This document shows positions 33,384 through 42,785 of a stretch of DNA of 64,000 nucleotides, piece after piece. Within the stretch, counting starts at the first letter, position 1; each line of letters starts with the position of its first letter. This stretch comes from Gemmatimonadota bacterium. GTDB lineage: Bacteria > Gemmatimonadota > Gemmatimonadetes > Longimicrobiales > Gaopeijiaceae. The stretch is from contig SHZR01000013.1 in the NCBI GenBank assembly GCA_009692205.1, positions 1 to 64,000 of the forward strand, written 5' to 3'. The notes under the pieces are model-generated. The model was not told the origin of the DNA and ran no database searches. It was given only the letters and a program-made list of their open reading frames with translations. The translations under genes and the position numbers were made by a program.

Positions 33384-33398
33384 CCGAGAGAGCAGCAC

Positions 33399-35018
33399 GT
33401 GAGACGGAGCTTCATAGCCCCGGCGACGGTGATTCTGCTGTCGGCGGCGACCGGAGGCTGGCTCCTGCAACGGGGCGTCGACCGGGCGGAGAACGTCTAC
33501 GTCCAGGTCCGCGTGCTCCAGGAAATCGTCGACCGTGTCGAGTCCTCCTTCGTCGACGAGGTCGACGAGAGCACCCTCTACGACTCCGCGATCGACGGGC
33601 TCATCCGCGATCTGGGCGATCCGCATTCGTCGCTCATTCCGGCGTCCGATTACGAGGACCTACGCATCCGCACCGAGGGCGAGTACGGCGGCGTCGGGCT
33701 GGAGGTGAGTGACCGCAACGGGTACGTGACGGTGGTGAGCCCGATCCCGGGTGGACCCGGGGAGCGCGTGGGCGTGCGTGCGGGCGACCAGTTTTTCGAG
33801 ATCGAGGGCGTCTCGGCAGACACCATGATCACCGAACAGGCGGTCGCGTTGCTCCGAGGTCGGGCCGGTAGCGAGGTCACCGTGCGGATGCTCCGGCCCG
33901 GCGTGGACGAGCCCATCGAGTTCAGCATGGAGCGCGAGGTCATCCGCCTGAAGGTCGTGCCGTTCGCGTTGATGCTCGAGGACGGCGTCGGCTACGTGCC
34001 TCTGCTCACGGTGAGCGAGACGTCGTCGGCCGAGGTCTCCGCGGCGGTGGACTCCTTGAGGGCCGAAGGCATGAGGGCGCTCGTCTTCGACCTCCGGCAC
34101 AACCCGGGTGGGCTCCTCGACCAGGGCATTGCGGTGACCGACCTCTTCCTCGACGAGGGCAAGGTCATCGTCGAGACCCGAGGCCGGGCCGGCAACCAGA
34201 ACGAGACGTTCCGCGCCTCCGATCCTGACCGTTACGCCGACATGCCCGTCGTGGTGCTCGTCGACGCCTCGAGCGCATCGGCGTCGGAGATCGTCGCGGG
34301 CGCGCTCCAGGACCACGACCGTGCGGTCGTGGTCGGCGAGACCACCTACGGAAAGGGGTCCGTGCAGAGCCTCTTCCGCCTCACGGGGGGGGACGTGCTG
34401 CGCCTCACCACCGCCCGGTGGTTTACGCCGCTGGGCCGCTCGATCCACCGCGATCCCGTCGAGGACACGACGCAAATCGAGCCGGGGCTCTCCATCTCCG
34501 GGCAGGCCGTGCAGCCGACGATCCCAGAGGTACGGCCGGAGTTCCTGACCGAATCGGGCCGGGTCGTCTACGGTGGAGGGGGCATCACCCCGGACGTGTT
34601 CGTCGGGCCGGAGACGCTCGCGCCCACGGAGGTCGAGGGCGTGCGCAATCTCTTCCCGCGGTTCGGACGGTTCTCGACCGCGCTCTTCAACTTCGCGGTC
34701 GAATACGTGCGTGAGCATCCGTCGCTCGAGCCAGGGTTCGCCCTCACCGACGCGGACCTCGAGCGGCTCTTCGTGTCGCTGCCCGAATGGGAGGCCGAAG
34801 TCAGCCGCGAGGACTTCGAGCTCGCCCGACGGTTCGTGCGCTACCAGCTGCAGCGCGAGATCGCCCTCCAGGCGTGGGGCGACCGGGGAGAGTTCCTCCA
34901 GTCCCGCGTGTACGACCGGCAGCTTCAGCGCGCGATGGAGCTGCTCGAGGGGATCCGCACGACGGACGAGCTGCTGGAGGCGGTGCGGGCGTCAGGCGCG
35001 GAGGCTCCGGGGCGCTAG
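33399..35018 (+). CDS. S41 family C-terminal processing peptidase (CtpA-like)
   Basis: This is a periplasmic serine protease of the tail-specific type. The product has 539 residues. An uncleaved signal or anchor (APATVILLSAATGGWLL) is followed by a helical N-region. A PDZ domain lies at about 95-185 (EGEYGGVGLEVSDRNGYVTVVSPIPGGP). The S41 core contains FDLRHNPGGLLDQGIAV and the catalytic Ser in SSASASEIVAGALQD, with the general-base Lys in TYGKGSVQS. A C-terminal helical extension of about 130 residues follows. It starts at GTG 33399, just after tmk. Confidence 0.92.
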   Translation: MRRSFIAPATVILLSAATGGWLLQRGVDRAENVYVQVRVLQEIVDRVESSFVDEVDESTLYDSAIDGLIRDLGDPHSSLIPASDYEDLRIRTEGEYGGVGLEVSDRNGYVTVVSPIPGGPGERVGVRAGDQFFEIEGVSADTMITEQAVALLRGRAGSEVTVRMLRPGVDEPIEFSMEREVIRLKVVPFALMLEDGVGYVPLLTVSETSSAEVSAAVDSLRAEGMRALVFDLRHNPGGLLDQGIAVTDLFLDEGKVIVETRGRAGNQNETFRASDPDRYADMPVVVLVDASSASASEIVAGALQDHDRAVVVGETTYGKGSVQSLFRLTGGDVLRLTTARWFTPLGRSIHRDPVEDTTQIEPGLSISGQAVQPTIPEVRPEFLTESGRVVYGGGGITPDVFVGPETLAPTEVEGVRNLFPRFGRFSTALFNFAVEYVREHPSLEPGFALTDADLERLFVSLPEWEAEVSREDFELARRFVRYQLQREIALQAWGDRGEFLQSRVYDRQLQRAMELLEGIRTTDELLEAVRASGAEAPGR

Positions 35019-35306
35019 GGAACGTTGCGCGGGCGGCCAGTGCCCGGCGCAGCATTGCCACCCGCTCGGAAGCCATCGACTTCCGAGCGCTTCCGAGTGA
35101 CGATCGGCACGGGACGGGGCGACAGGGGCGTGGGACATCGAGTTTGAAATGCAGCACGGCCTGAGCCGACGGCCCCTGAGGCCCGGATCGCGCGGGCGAC
35201 GTCCGTTACATTTCCGACCGCCCCATCGGGGCATGTCGCCGTCCCACCCACCGATATTCCTTTCTATGATGCTCCCTCACTCCCGTCGCGCATTGGGCGC
35301 CTAGCC
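35019..35306. other. 288-bp intergenic region before obg
   Basis: No gene is visible. It contains the stem-loop at 35063-35089, a TATGAT hexamer at 35265-35270 that could be a -10 element without a good -35 partner, and a TTGAAA at 35144 without a good -10. It probably ends the prfA-ctpA unit and carries the obg promoter. Confidence 0.4.
35063..35089. repeat. 10-bp perfect stem-loop with a third half-site
   Basis: CGCTCGGAAG (35063-35072) and CTTCCGAGCG (35080-35089) form a perfect inverted repeat with a 7-base loop. A third CTTCCGAG copy follows at 35090-35097 as a direct repeat. No T-run follows, so it is either a processed 3' end or a protein-binding site, not a classic terminator. Confidence 0.6.
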
Positions 35307-36326
35307 ATGTTCGTCGATCACGCCATCATCGATGTGATAGCAGGGACAGGTGGCTCGGGGGCGGATGCCTTTCGTCGCGAGAAGGGCGTCCCGCGGGGTG
35401 GGCCCTCGGGGGGCGATGGTGGGTGGGGTGGCGACGTCATCGCGGAGGCGGACGAGCAGCTGAGCACGCTCCTCGACTTCAGCTACCGACGCCACTACGC
35501 CGCCGAGCACGGCAAGCACGGAGCGGGGAGCAACAAGACGGGTCCGTCGGGCGACGAATTGGTGATGCGCGTGCCGACCGGCACGAACATCTTCGACGCG
35601 GATACGAACGAGTTGCTCGGGGAGATGGTCACGCACGGGCAGCGCCTCGTAGTCGCGCGCGGCGGTCGCGGCGGTCACGGCAACACCCACTTCAAGACCT
35701 CCACGCACCAGACGCCGCACGAGTGGGAGCCCGGCGAGAAGGGGGTGGCCCGGCGCGTACGCCTGGAGCTCAAGCTCATCGCCGACGTCGGGCTCGTGGG
35801 CGAGCCGAACGCAGGCAAGTCGACGCTGCTCGCCTCCGTCTCGGCCGCCCGGCCCAAGGTGGCGGACTATCCCTTCACGACGCTCGAGCCTGGCCTCGGG
35901 GTGGTCGGTATGACGGGCTTCCGTTCCTTCGTGATGGCGGACATCCCGGGCATCATCGAAGGGGCGCACCTGGGGAAGGGGCTCGGCCATCAGTTCCTCC
36001 GGCACATCGAACGCACGCGCGTCCTGCTCGTGATGGTCCCGGTGGATGCCGAGGACCCTCAGCGCGTCTTCGACCAGCTTCGCGCGGAGCTGGCGGCCTA
36101 CTCGGCGGAGCTCGCCGAGCGCCCCTACTGGGTGGGCCTCTCCAAGATCGACCTGCTCCCGCCGGAAGCCACCCTGCCCAGGATCGTCGCCGAGGACACG
36201 CTGGGCGTGCACGCGTTCTCCTCGGTGAGTCGGCGAGGGCTCGATGAGCTGCTCGAGTCGCTCTGGGAGTCGAGCCGCGTCGCCGAGGCCAGAAGCCGCG
36301 CGGAGGGCGAGGACGAGGAGTGGTGA
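35307..36326 (+). CDS. obg: GTPase ObgE/CgtA
   Basis: Obg is an essential GTPase linked to 50S ribosome assembly and stress control. The product has 339 residues. The N-terminal Obg fold is glycine-rich (GTGGSGADAFRREKGVPRGG, VARGGRGGHGNTHF). The G domain has GEPNAGKSTLL as G1, DIPG as G3 and the SKIDLL G4 motif. No long C-terminal domain is present. It has its own upstream gap and its stop overlaps dprA. Confidence 0.96.
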   Translation: MFVDHAIIDVIAGTGGSGADAFRREKGVPRGGPSGGDGGWGGDVIAEADEQLSTLLDFSYRRHYAAEHGKHGAGSNKTGPSGDELVMRVPTGTNIFDADTNELLGEMVTHGQRLVVARGGRGGHGNTHFKTSTHQTPHEWEPGEKGVARRVRLELKLIADVGLVGEPNAGKSTLLASVSAARPKVADYPFTTLEPGLGVVGMTGFRSFVMADIPGIIEGAHLGKGLGHQFLRHIERTRVLLVMVPVDAEDPQRVFDQLRAELAAYSAELAERPYWVGLSKIDLLPPEATLPRIVAEDTLGVHAFSSVSRRGLDELLESLWESSRVAEARSRAEGEDEEW

Positions 36327-37417
36327 GCCCTGCGGGCACGGCGAGTCGAGCGGAGGTGAGGGCGCTCCTCACGCTGGATGCCACGCCCGGCATCGGCTTG
36401 GTGCGCCTCAGGCGGCTCGTCGACACGTTCGGTTCAGCCGAACGGGCGCTAAAGGCGCCCCTGCGTGAGTTCGAAGCCGTCGCGGGAGCGAGCGCGACTC
36501 GGGGCCGTGGTGACGCTGCGGTGGCGGAGCAAGTGGACTCGGCTCTCGCCGAGGCCGACCGCCTCGGGATGGACGTCTGCACGTGGACGAGCGAGGACTA
36601 TCCGCAGGCTCTGCTCCACCTGCATGATCCACCGCCCATTCTCTTCCTGCGCGGGCGCCGGGATCTCCTGGGGCGTGCGGCAGTCACCGTGGTGGGGTCA
36701 CGCCGCGCGACGACCCGCGCCCGCGACGTGGCGGAGCGGCTCGGGCAAGTCTTGGCCCGCGCGGGCGTCACGGTGGTGAGCGGGCTGGCGTTGGGTGTGG
36801 ACGGCGCCACGCACAGGGGCGCGCTCGCGGCGGGCGGCGACACGATCGCCGTGCTCGGCCGGGGTGCCGACGCGGCGTATCCGGTAGCTCACCGGGGGCT
36901 CTTCCGCGACATCGTGGCCAAGGGGCTCGTGGTGAGCGAGTTCATGCCGGGCACGCCTCCGCTCGCACACCACTTCCCGCGCCGCAATCGCATCTTGGCC
37001 GCGCTCGCGCAGGCCGTAGTCGTCGTCGAAGCCGGAGCGACGAGCGGATCGCTCATCACGGTCGATCACGCACTAGACCTCGGCATCGAAGTGTGGGCGG
37101 TGCCGGGCCCGATCGAAGTGGCCGCGTGCGAGGGCAGCAACCGCTTGCTCACCGATGGAGCCCGGCCACTCGTATCCATCGCGGGGTTCGTGCAGGCCTT
37201 TACGGGGGTGAGCGCGGAGATCACGCCGCAGATGGAACTCGTCCCGGGGCCGGCCGGCCGGCTGTTGTCGGGGCTCGGGAGCGAGGCGCTCGGCATCGAT
37301 CAGCTCGCGGCGAAGGCGGGACTCCCGGTAGCCGAGACGCTGGCGCTGTTGACCGAGATGGAGCTTGGAGGCTGGGTCCTCCAGATGCCGGGGATGCGGT
37401 TCCGGCGGGCAGCGTAG
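36323..37417 (+). CDS. dprA: DNA-processing protein DprA
   Basis: DprA loads RecA on incoming single-stranded DNA during natural transformation. The product has 364 residues from GTG 36323; GTG 36320 is equally possible. An N-terminal helical region (ATPGIGLVRLRRLVDTFGS) precedes the Rossmann-like core with VVGSRRATTRARDVAERL, VVSGLALGVDGATHRGAL, FPRRNRILAALAQAVVVVEAG and SGSLITVDHALDLG. A C-terminal winged-helix follows. No other competence genes are in the window. Confidence 0.94.
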   Translation: MSPAGTASRAEVRALLTLDATPGIGLVRLRRLVDTFGSAERALKAPLREFEAVAGASATRGRGDAAVAEQVDSALAEADRLGMDVCTWTSEDYPQALLHLHDPPPILFLRGRRDLLGRAAVTVVGSRRATTRARDVAERLGQVLARAGVTVVSGLALGVDGATHRGALAAGGDTIAVLGRGADAAYPVAHRGLFRDIVAKGLVVSEFMPGTPPLAHHFPRRNRILAALAQAVVVVEAGATSGSLITVDHALDLGIEVWAVPGPIEVAACEGSNRLLTDGARPLVSIAGFVQAFTGVSAEITPQMELVPGPAGRLLSGLGSEALGIDQLAAKAGLPVAETLALLTEMELGGWVLQMPGMRFRRAA

Positions 37418-37419
37418 CC

Positions 37420-38586
37420 ATGGCACCGCAGGCGGCTCGGGTCCGGTCGGTGTACGTGCACGCGCCGTTCTGCGTGCGCCGCTGCGTGTACTGCGACTTC
37501 GCCGTGACCGTGAGATCCACCGGGGACGTGGACGGTTGGGCGCAGGCGCTCGCGGCGGAGCTCGCGCTCCTCGACCCAGCGGATGGGCTGCTCGCGGACC
37601 GTCTCGAGACCGTGTACGTCGGCGGCGGCACGCCGTCGTTGCTCGGCCCGACCGCGATGCGCGCTCTCGCTCGTGTCCTCGGGGAGGACCGCCTCTCGGC
37701 CGCGGATCTCGAGTGGACCGCGGAGGCGAACCCGGAGAGCTTCACGCCTGAGCTCGGCTCCGCCTGGCGTGACGCCGGCGTGAACCGGCTCAGTCTCGGC
37801 GTGCAGAGCTTCCATGAGCCCACGCTTCGATGGATGGGCAGAATGCACGGAGCGGAGGGCGCGGTGCGTGCGGTTCGCGACGCGAAGGTGGTCGGTCTCA
37901 CCAACGCGAGCGTCGACCTGGTGTTCGGCTTGCCCGCGTCGCTCGGGCGACCGTGGACGGACGATCTCGAGCGTGCGCTGGACCTCGATGTGCCGCACGT
38001 GAGCCTCTATGGGTTGAGCGTCGAGCCCGGCACGCCGCTCGGGCGGGCGGTGGCGGAGGGGAAGGAGCCGGCGGTCGACGACGAGCGCTACCGAGACGAG
38101 TTCCTGGAGGCCGCCGACCGGCTCGTGCGCGCGGGATACGAGCACTACGAGGTGTCGAACTTCGCGAGGCCGGGTTACGTGTCCCGCCACAACGCGGTCT
38201 ACTGGGACGGCCGTCCCTACCTCGGCCTCGGCAACGGCGCCCATAGCTACCTCCACCCGGTACGGAGGTGGAACGTCCGCGACTGGGGCGCCTACGCCCA
38301 GCGGGCCCTGGGCGGGCAGAGCCCCGAGGAGGGGCGCGAGCGCATCGACGCCGCGGCGGAGTCGCTCGAGCGGACCTGGCTCGCGCTGCGCACGCGCGAG
38401 GGACTGGGTCTGGGCGGACTCACGGAGGACGCGCGGATCCTCGCCAGCCGCTGGGCGGGAGCCGGCCTGGCGCGGGTCACGGGCGACTCCGTGCGACTCA
38501 CGACGGAGGGCTGGCTGCTCCTCGACCGGCTGGCGGTCGAACTCGATTCTCTTAGTGCTGTGCCAGTCGGTTCGGCCGCGGGTTGA
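37420..38586 (+). CDS. hemW: radical SAM protein HemW-like (heme chaperone)
   Basis: HemW binds heme and a radical-SAM cluster and is thought to deliver heme to respiratory enzymes. The product has 388 residues. YVHAPFCVRRCVYCDFAV carries the CxxxCxxC cluster motif with the HemW-type extra Cys pattern. VGGGTPSLL, EANPESFTPE, LSLGVQSF, and the late HNAVYWDGRPYLGLGNGAHS segment also match. The frame extends to 37093 inside dprA, but ATG 37420 fits the family start. Its end carries the -35 of the hrcA promoter. Confidence 0.93.
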   Translation: MAPQAARVRSVYVHAPFCVRRCVYCDFAVTVRSTGDVDGWAQALAAELALLDPADGLLADRLETVYVGGGTPSLLGPTAMRALARVLGEDRLSAADLEWTAEANPESFTPELGSAWRDAGVNRLSLGVQSFHEPTLRWMGRMHGAEGAVRAVRDAKVVGLTNASVDLVFGLPASLGRPWTDDLERALDLDVPHVSLYGLSVEPGTPLGRAVAEGKEPAVDDERYRDEFLEAADRLVRAGYEHYEVSNFARPGYVSRHNAVYWDGRPYLGLGNGAHSYLHPVRRWNVRDWGAYAQRALGGQSPEEGRERIDAAAESLERTWLALRTREGLGLGGLTEDARILASRWAGAGLARVTGDSVRLTTEGWLLLDRLAVELDSLSAVPVGSAAG

Positions 38587-38612
38587 CCCGCGGGCCGGAG
38601 CGTTTCGATCTT
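38583..38612 (+). promoter_or_regulatory. candidate promoter for hrcA, leaderless
   Basis: TTGACC (38583-38588, overlapping the hemW stop) and GATCTT (38607-38612) are 18 bp apart. The -10 ends six bases before the hrcA ATG, so transcription would start at or next to the initiator codon. No Shine-Dalgarno sequence is present, which fits a leaderless transcript. Confidence 0.55.
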
Positions 38613-38618
38613 CGAATC

Positions 38619-39689
38619 ATGACTAGTTTGGAGCGAAAGGATGTCGTCGGCATCGACCTGAGCGATCGAGAGCGCCAGGTGCTGGAGGCCGTCGTGCGCA
38701 CCTACGTGGACACGGCGGAGCCGGCCGGGAGCCGCACGGTGTCGCGCGACTTCGGCCTCGGCATCTCGGCGGCCACGGTGCGAAACACCATGAGCGACCT
38801 CGAGGCCAAGGGGTATCTCTTCCGCCCGCACACCTCGGCAGGGCGGATTCCGACCGATCAGGCGTATCGCTTCTTCGTCGATCGGCTGATGGAGCCTCTC
38901 GCGCCCTCGCTGGCTGAGCGGGCCAGCCTGAAGCGGGAGCTCGAGCGCGCCGGATCCTCGGCGGTGGAGCGGCTGATTCTGCACGCCACCCGCGTGCTCA
39001 GCCTGATCTCGAACGAGCTCGGCGTCGCCGTGGCGCCGCGGTTGGAGGACGCGGTGCTCGAGAAGCTCGACCTGATCCAGGTGTCGTCGAACAAGGTGCT
39101 TCTGGTCGCGACCATCCGCGGCGGCGTCGTCCGCACGGTCTACGTGGACCTCCCCATCGAGGTGCCGCTCGACACGCTCGTCACGGTCACGCTGGCACTC
39201 AACGAGCGGCTCGGGGGCCTGAGCCTGCAAGAGATCCGGCGCACGCTGACCGAACGGCTCCGCGACAGCGCGATCGAAGGGACGAGCAAGGATCTGATCA
39301 ACATCTTCGTCCAGTCCGGCGCGGAGCTCTTCGACTTCAGCACGGTGGATTCGTCGCAGCTCCATCTCGGGCCCACGAGCGTGCTCGCCTCTCAGCCGGA
39401 GTTCGGGACTGGGGATCGGCTGAAGGGCCTGATCGATCTCACCGATCAGCGGGACCTTCTCGCCGCGGCCGTCGGCAACCGCGAGCACGCGGGCAGGATC
39501 CGCATCACCATCGGCGGCGAGAACGACGCGAGCGCGCTGTCCGACTTCACGCTCGTCACCGCCGAGTACAGCGTGGGCGGTCTGCGCGGCGTCATCGGCG
39601 TCATCGGGCCCACGCGGATGCCGTACGAGAAGATCGTGACGATCGTGGACTACACGTCGTCGCTGGTCACACGGGTCCTCGCGACGTGA
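38619..39689 (+). CDS. hrcA: heat-inducible transcription repressor HrcA
   Basis: HrcA represses chaperone genes by binding CIRCE elements. The product has 356 residues. An N-terminal winged helix ([30 protein letters not shown] split over the first 50 residues) is followed by [30 protein letters not shown], a family hallmark, and a GAF-like C-terminal domain ending in [15 protein letters not shown] 38619 fits the family start; the frame opens at 38583. dnaJ and prmA follow, but grpE and dnaK do not, and I found no CIRCE inverted repeat upstream. Confidence 0.94.
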   Translation: MTSLERKDVVGIDLSDRERQVLEAVVRTYVDTAEPAGSRTVSRDFGLGISAATVRNTMSDLEAKGYLFRPHTSAGRIPTDQAYRFFVDRLMEPLAPSLAERASLKRELERAGSSAVERLILHATRVLSLISNELGVAVAPRLEDAVLEKLDLIQVSSNKVLLVATIRGGVVRTVYVDLPIEVPLDTLVTVTLALNERLGGLSLQEIRRTLTERLRDSAIEGTSKDLINIFVQSGAELFDFSTVDSSQLHLGPTSVLASQPEFGTGDRLKGLIDLTDQRDLLAAAVGNREHAGRIRITIGGENDASALSDFTLVTAEYSVGGLRGVIGVIGPTRMPYEKIVTIVDYTSSLVTRVLAT

Positions 39690-39741
39690 CGCGAGTCCCG
39701 CGCCGCACCCTACCCTCCACTCACGTCGCTCCCGCCACCTG

Positions 39742-40893
39742 ATGCCCGACTACTACCAGCTGCTGGGCGTGTCACGCGGTGCGGACACGGACGAGATCAA
39801 GAAGGCCTATCGCCAGTTGGCGCTCCAGTACCATCCGGATCGCAACCAGGGCTCGAAGGAGGCGGAGGAGAAGTTCAAGGAGGTGACGCGTGCCTACGAG
39901 GTGCTGCGTGACCCCGAGAAGCGCGCCCTCTACGAGCGCTACGGCGAGCAGGGCGTGAAGGGCCGCCCAGGGGCCGCCGGCTTCGAGTTCGGCGACGCGA
40001 TCGAGATCTTCATGCGGGACTTCGGTGGCTTCTCGGGTCTCGAGGAGATGTTCGGCATGCGCGGCCAGCGTACCCAGCGCTCCGCAAGTCGCCGGGGGCA
40101 GACCGTGCGCATTCGGCTGGCGCTCACGCTCGGCGAGGTCGCCAAAGGCGTGACCAAGACCGTGCGCGTCGCGCTGCTCGACAATTGCGCGAAGTGCGAC
40201 GGGTCCGGGGCCGAGCCGGGCACTGCCCCGACCACGTGTCGCGTGTGCGACGGGTCGGGTGAGGAGCGCCACGTGCAGCGCTCTGTCTTCGGGCAATTCG
40301 TCAGCGTGCAGCCCTGCCGGACGTGTCAGGGCGAGGGTCGCATCATCGAGAAGCCGTGCCCGACCTGCTCCGGCGAGGGACGGGTGCGGGCCGAGCAGGA
40401 GATCGAACTCGAAGTGCACGCGGGCGTCACGTCCGAGAACTTCCTCACGTTGCGGGGGCGGGGGAGCATGGGGCCTCGCGGCGGCCCACGAGGCGACTTG
40501 GTCGTGCTACTCGAGATCCAAGAGGACCCGCGGTTCACTCGCGAGGGATCGGACCTCGTGCACGAGCTCCCGATCACGTTCGGACAGGCCGCGCTCGGCG
40601 CCGACGTCGAGGTGCCGACCATCGAAGGCAACGCGAAGGTGACGATTCCCCCGGGCATCCAGAGCGGGGAGGTGCTCCGCTTGCGCGGGCTCGGTCTGCC
40701 CGAGCTCAACGGAACGGTCCGTGGGGATCAGCTCCTACGCGTCCAAGTGTGGACGCCGGACGAGCTCACTCCCCAGCAGGAGTCTCTCATCCGCAAGCTG
40801 CGCGATATCGAGGCGCCGGCGCCCTCGCAGATCCGGCTGCGGACGCAGAAGGGCTTCTGGTCCCGGGTGAAAGAGGCACTCACCGGGGGATGA
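39742..40893 (+). CDS. dnaJ: chaperone protein DnaJ
   Basis: DnaJ is the co-chaperone that stimulates DnaK. The product has 383 residues. The J domain [20 protein letters not shown] includes the HPD motif. A Gly/Phe-poor linker leads to the zinc region with four repeats: [24 protein letters not shown] and CPTCSGEG. Two C-terminal substrate-binding beta domains follow. dnaK is not nearby. The stop overlaps prmA. Confidence 0.95.
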   Translation: MPDYYQLLGVSRGADTDEIKKAYRQLALQYHPDRNQGSKEAEEKFKEVTRAYEVLRDPEKRALYERYGEQGVKGRPGAAGFEFGDAIEIFMRDFGGFSGLEEMFGMRGQRTQRSASRRGQTVRIRLALTLGEVAKGVTKTVRVALLDNCAKCDGSGAEPGTAPTTCRVCDGSGEERHVQRSVFGQFVSVQPCRTCQGEGRIIEKPCPTCSGEGRVRAEQEIELEVHAGVTSENFLTLRGRGSMGPRGGPRGDLVVLLEIQEDPRFTREGSDLVHELPITFGQAALGADVEVPTIEGNAKVTIPPGIQSGEVLRLRGLGLPELNGTVRGDQLLRVQVWTPDELTPQQESLIRKLRDIEAPAPSQIRLRTQKGFWSRVKEALTGG

Positions 40894-41768
40894 GTCGTCG
40901 CTGGCTCCAGGTGCGCGTGCGCGCGAGAGCCGACGCGGACCTGTCGTCGATGTCGGTCGAGGGGCTGGTCGAGGGGCTACTCGCGCTGGGTGGTCGCGCG
41001 GCCGAAGAACGCGACGGCTGGTACATGACTGCGGTCGAGGAGCCCTCCGATCTCGAAGCGTTCGTCGTGCGGGCCCGGAGCACGCTCGCAGATCTCACGG
41101 GGTCCGACGCGATCGACCTAGAGGTCGAATGGCGGAACCACGAGGACTGGGCGGAGACGTGGAAGCGGGGCCTCGCTCCGCGCTGGGTCACCGCCCGCAT
41201 TCTGGTTCGTCCCTCGTGGACGAGCGCGCCCGCCGAGGTCCCTGCCGTGGAGATCGTGCTCGATCCGGGGATGGCGTTCGGCACGGCGGAGCACGGTACC
41301 ACGCGCGGGTGCCTGCGCCTGCTCGACGGTGTCGTGCAAAGCGGAGACCGGGTGCTCGATGTCGGGTCGGGCTCGGGCATCCTGGCGATTGCAGCCGTCC
41401 TGCTGGGAGCGTCGGAAGTGATCGCGATCGAGGCCGACACGCTCGCGTGCGAGGCGTTGAGGGAGAACCTGGAGCACAACGGCGTAGTGGACCGGGTCCG
41501 CTGCGTCGAGGCCATGGTCGGGCCGGCCGATCTGATCCGCATGGGTCCCGTGTCCGGAGTGGTCGCCAACATCGAGTCGGGGCCGCTCACCCGGCTCATG
41601 GAGGGCTTCGCGGGCGCGCTTCCGTCCGGGGGATGGCTGATTCTGTCGGGCATCCTGGAGCACGAGTGGCCGACGCTGCGCGCCGAGGCGGAGCGCCGGG
41701 GGTTCGGGCTTCAGGAGGTCGACGCGGATGGAGAGTGGCGCTCCGCCCTCTTCGAACGCGGGGCCTAG
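40890..41768 (+). CDS. prmA: ribosomal protein L11 methyltransferase PrmA
   Basis: PrmA trimethylates ribosomal protein L11. The product has 292 residues. A small N-terminal L11-recognition domain is followed by the methyltransferase domain: [37 protein letters not shown], and the region [13 protein letters not shown], where the usual NI-L motif reads NIES. ATG 40890 overlaps the dnaJ stop; the open frame to 40323 only shadows dnaJ. Confidence 0.93.
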   Translation: MSRRWLQVRVRARADADLSSMSVEGLVEGLLALGGRAAEERDGWYMTAVEEPSDLEAFVVRARSTLADLTGSDAIDLEVEWRNHEDWAETWKRGLAPRWVTARILVRPSWTSAPAEVPAVEIVLDPGMAFGTAEHGTTRGCLRLLDGVVQSGDRVLDVGSGSGILAIAAVLLGASEVIAIEADTLACEALRENLEHNGVVDRVRCVEAMVGPADLIRMGPVSGVVANIESGPLTRLMEGFAGALPSGGWLILSGILEHEWPTLRAEAERRGFGLQEVDADGEWRSALFERGA

Positions 41769-41776
41769 TCCTGGGC

Positions 41777-42202
41777 CTAAGCGGCTCGCCGCACCACCGC
41801 TTCGCGGACCGCTCGCTCGGAGAGCGCGATCGCATACCATCGGCTCACGTCGCTCGGCGAGCGAGCGTCGATTCCGCGGCCGAGCCAGCGCACGCTCTCG
41901 CGGAGCCTGACCGCCGCCGGGGCCCCACCGAGATGGTCATCCGGCTCGCCCACCGCGACCACCCAGACATCCAGGGGGGACGGCGGGCCGGCGTGGGGAC
42001 CCCGCGCCCCGCGCCAGGCCCCTCGCCACGGATCGAGAAGACGGAAACGCTCGGGGTACCCCTCGAGGACCCCGCGTAACCGGGCGCAGTCCAGCGTGCG
42101 GTCGACGCGCTCGGCGACGAGAGCGACCAGCTCCCCGAGTCGGAGCGCAGGGTGCGCGTGTTGGCGGAGGGTGCTCTCGGCGAAGGCGGCGATCGGGTTC
42201 AT
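41777..42202 (-). CDS. small hypothetical protein on the minus strand
   Basis: A 141-residue product reads MNPIAAFAESTLRQHAHPALR and continues with a helical LGELVALVAERVDRTLDCARLRG segment, a DPWRGAWRG stretch and a Pro-rich middle, ending in a predicted helix. I do not recognise a family; the helical first half could be a small winged-helix-like fold, but this is a guess. GAGG lies four bases before ATG 42202, which supports this start. The open frame runs on to 43600, but that part is antisense to hinT and yqeY. It converges with prmA (8-bp gap) and diverges from hinT. Confidence 0.55.
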   Translation of the reverse strand: MNPIAAFAESTLRQHAHPALRLGELVALVAERVDRTLDCARLRGVLEGYPERFRLLDPWRGAWRGARGPHAGPPSPLDVWVVAVGEPDDHLGGAPAAVRLRESVRWLGRGIDARSPSDVSRWYAIALSERAVREAVVRRAA

Positions 42203-42302
42203 GCGTCCTCGGGGGAATCGAGTTCGGCTACGGCGCGTCCAGGCCCACGCGCAAGGTGGGCTTCGCGACGGAGCGCCACCATGTCGCGAGGGGACGACTT
42301 TT

Positions 42303-42331
42303 CCCCAGCGTCCCAACGCCTGGGACGGGGA
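42303..42331. repeat. stem-loop between divergent genes
   Basis: CGTCCCA (42309-42315) and TGGGACG (42321-42327) form a 7-bp stem around ACGCC. Flanking CCCC and GGGG can extend it to 11 pairs with a 2-base bulge. It lies between the minus-strand hypothetical gene and hinT. It could be an operator or a leader structure. Confidence 0.45.
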
Positions 42332-42389
42332 TCCCCGGGGAGATCCCGGCCGCTCGCGCCCATGGGCCCGTCGGCGTAGTCTGGTCCGC

Positions 42390-42740
42390 ATGAGCGACTC
42401 GTCATGCCTCTTCTGCAAGATCGCCGCGGGCACCATACCGGCCGACCTCGTCCACGCGGACGAGCGGCTGGTGGCCTTCCACGACATCGGCCCACAAGCG
42501 CCCGTGCACGTGCTCGTCGTGCCCCGGGAGCACATCGCCTCCCTGGAAGAGGCGAGCGAGCGCCACGCCGACCTGCTCGGCGCGCTCCTGCTCGTCGCAA
42601 GGGAGATCGCGCGTGAGCAGGGCCTCTCGGAGCGCGGATACCGGACCGTGATCAACACCGGTGCCGACGGGGGCCAGACGGTGCAGCACCTGCATCTGCA
42701 CCTCCTCGGTGGGCGCGCCTTGGAGTGGCCACCCGGCTGA
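42390..42740 (+). CDS. hinT: HIT family protein (HinT-like)
   Basis: HinT-type enzymes hydrolyse adenosine phosphoramidates and related nucleotides. The product has 116 residues: CLFCKIAAGTIPADLVH, AFHDIGPQAPVHVLVVP, and the histidine triad in TVQHLHLHLLGGR. ATG 42390 was chosen because the product then matches the family start. A TAGTCT hexamer ends seven bases before it and there is no Shine-Dalgarno sequence, so it may be leaderless. Confidence 0.94.
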   Translation: MSDSSCLFCKIAAGTIPADLVHADERLVAFHDIGPQAPVHVLVVPREHIASLEEASERHADLLGALLLVAREIAREQGLSERGYRTVINTGADGGQTVQHLHLHLLGGRALEWPPG

Positions 42741-42785
42741 GCTCGGGGTAGCTTCACGCCCCTCCGACTCCAACCAGCGAGCCCC

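Noticed and set aside
38540-38618. CIRCE element before hrcA
   Set aside because: TTAGTGCTGTGCC near 38552 resembles a half-site only. There is no GAGTGCTAA partner at the right distance.
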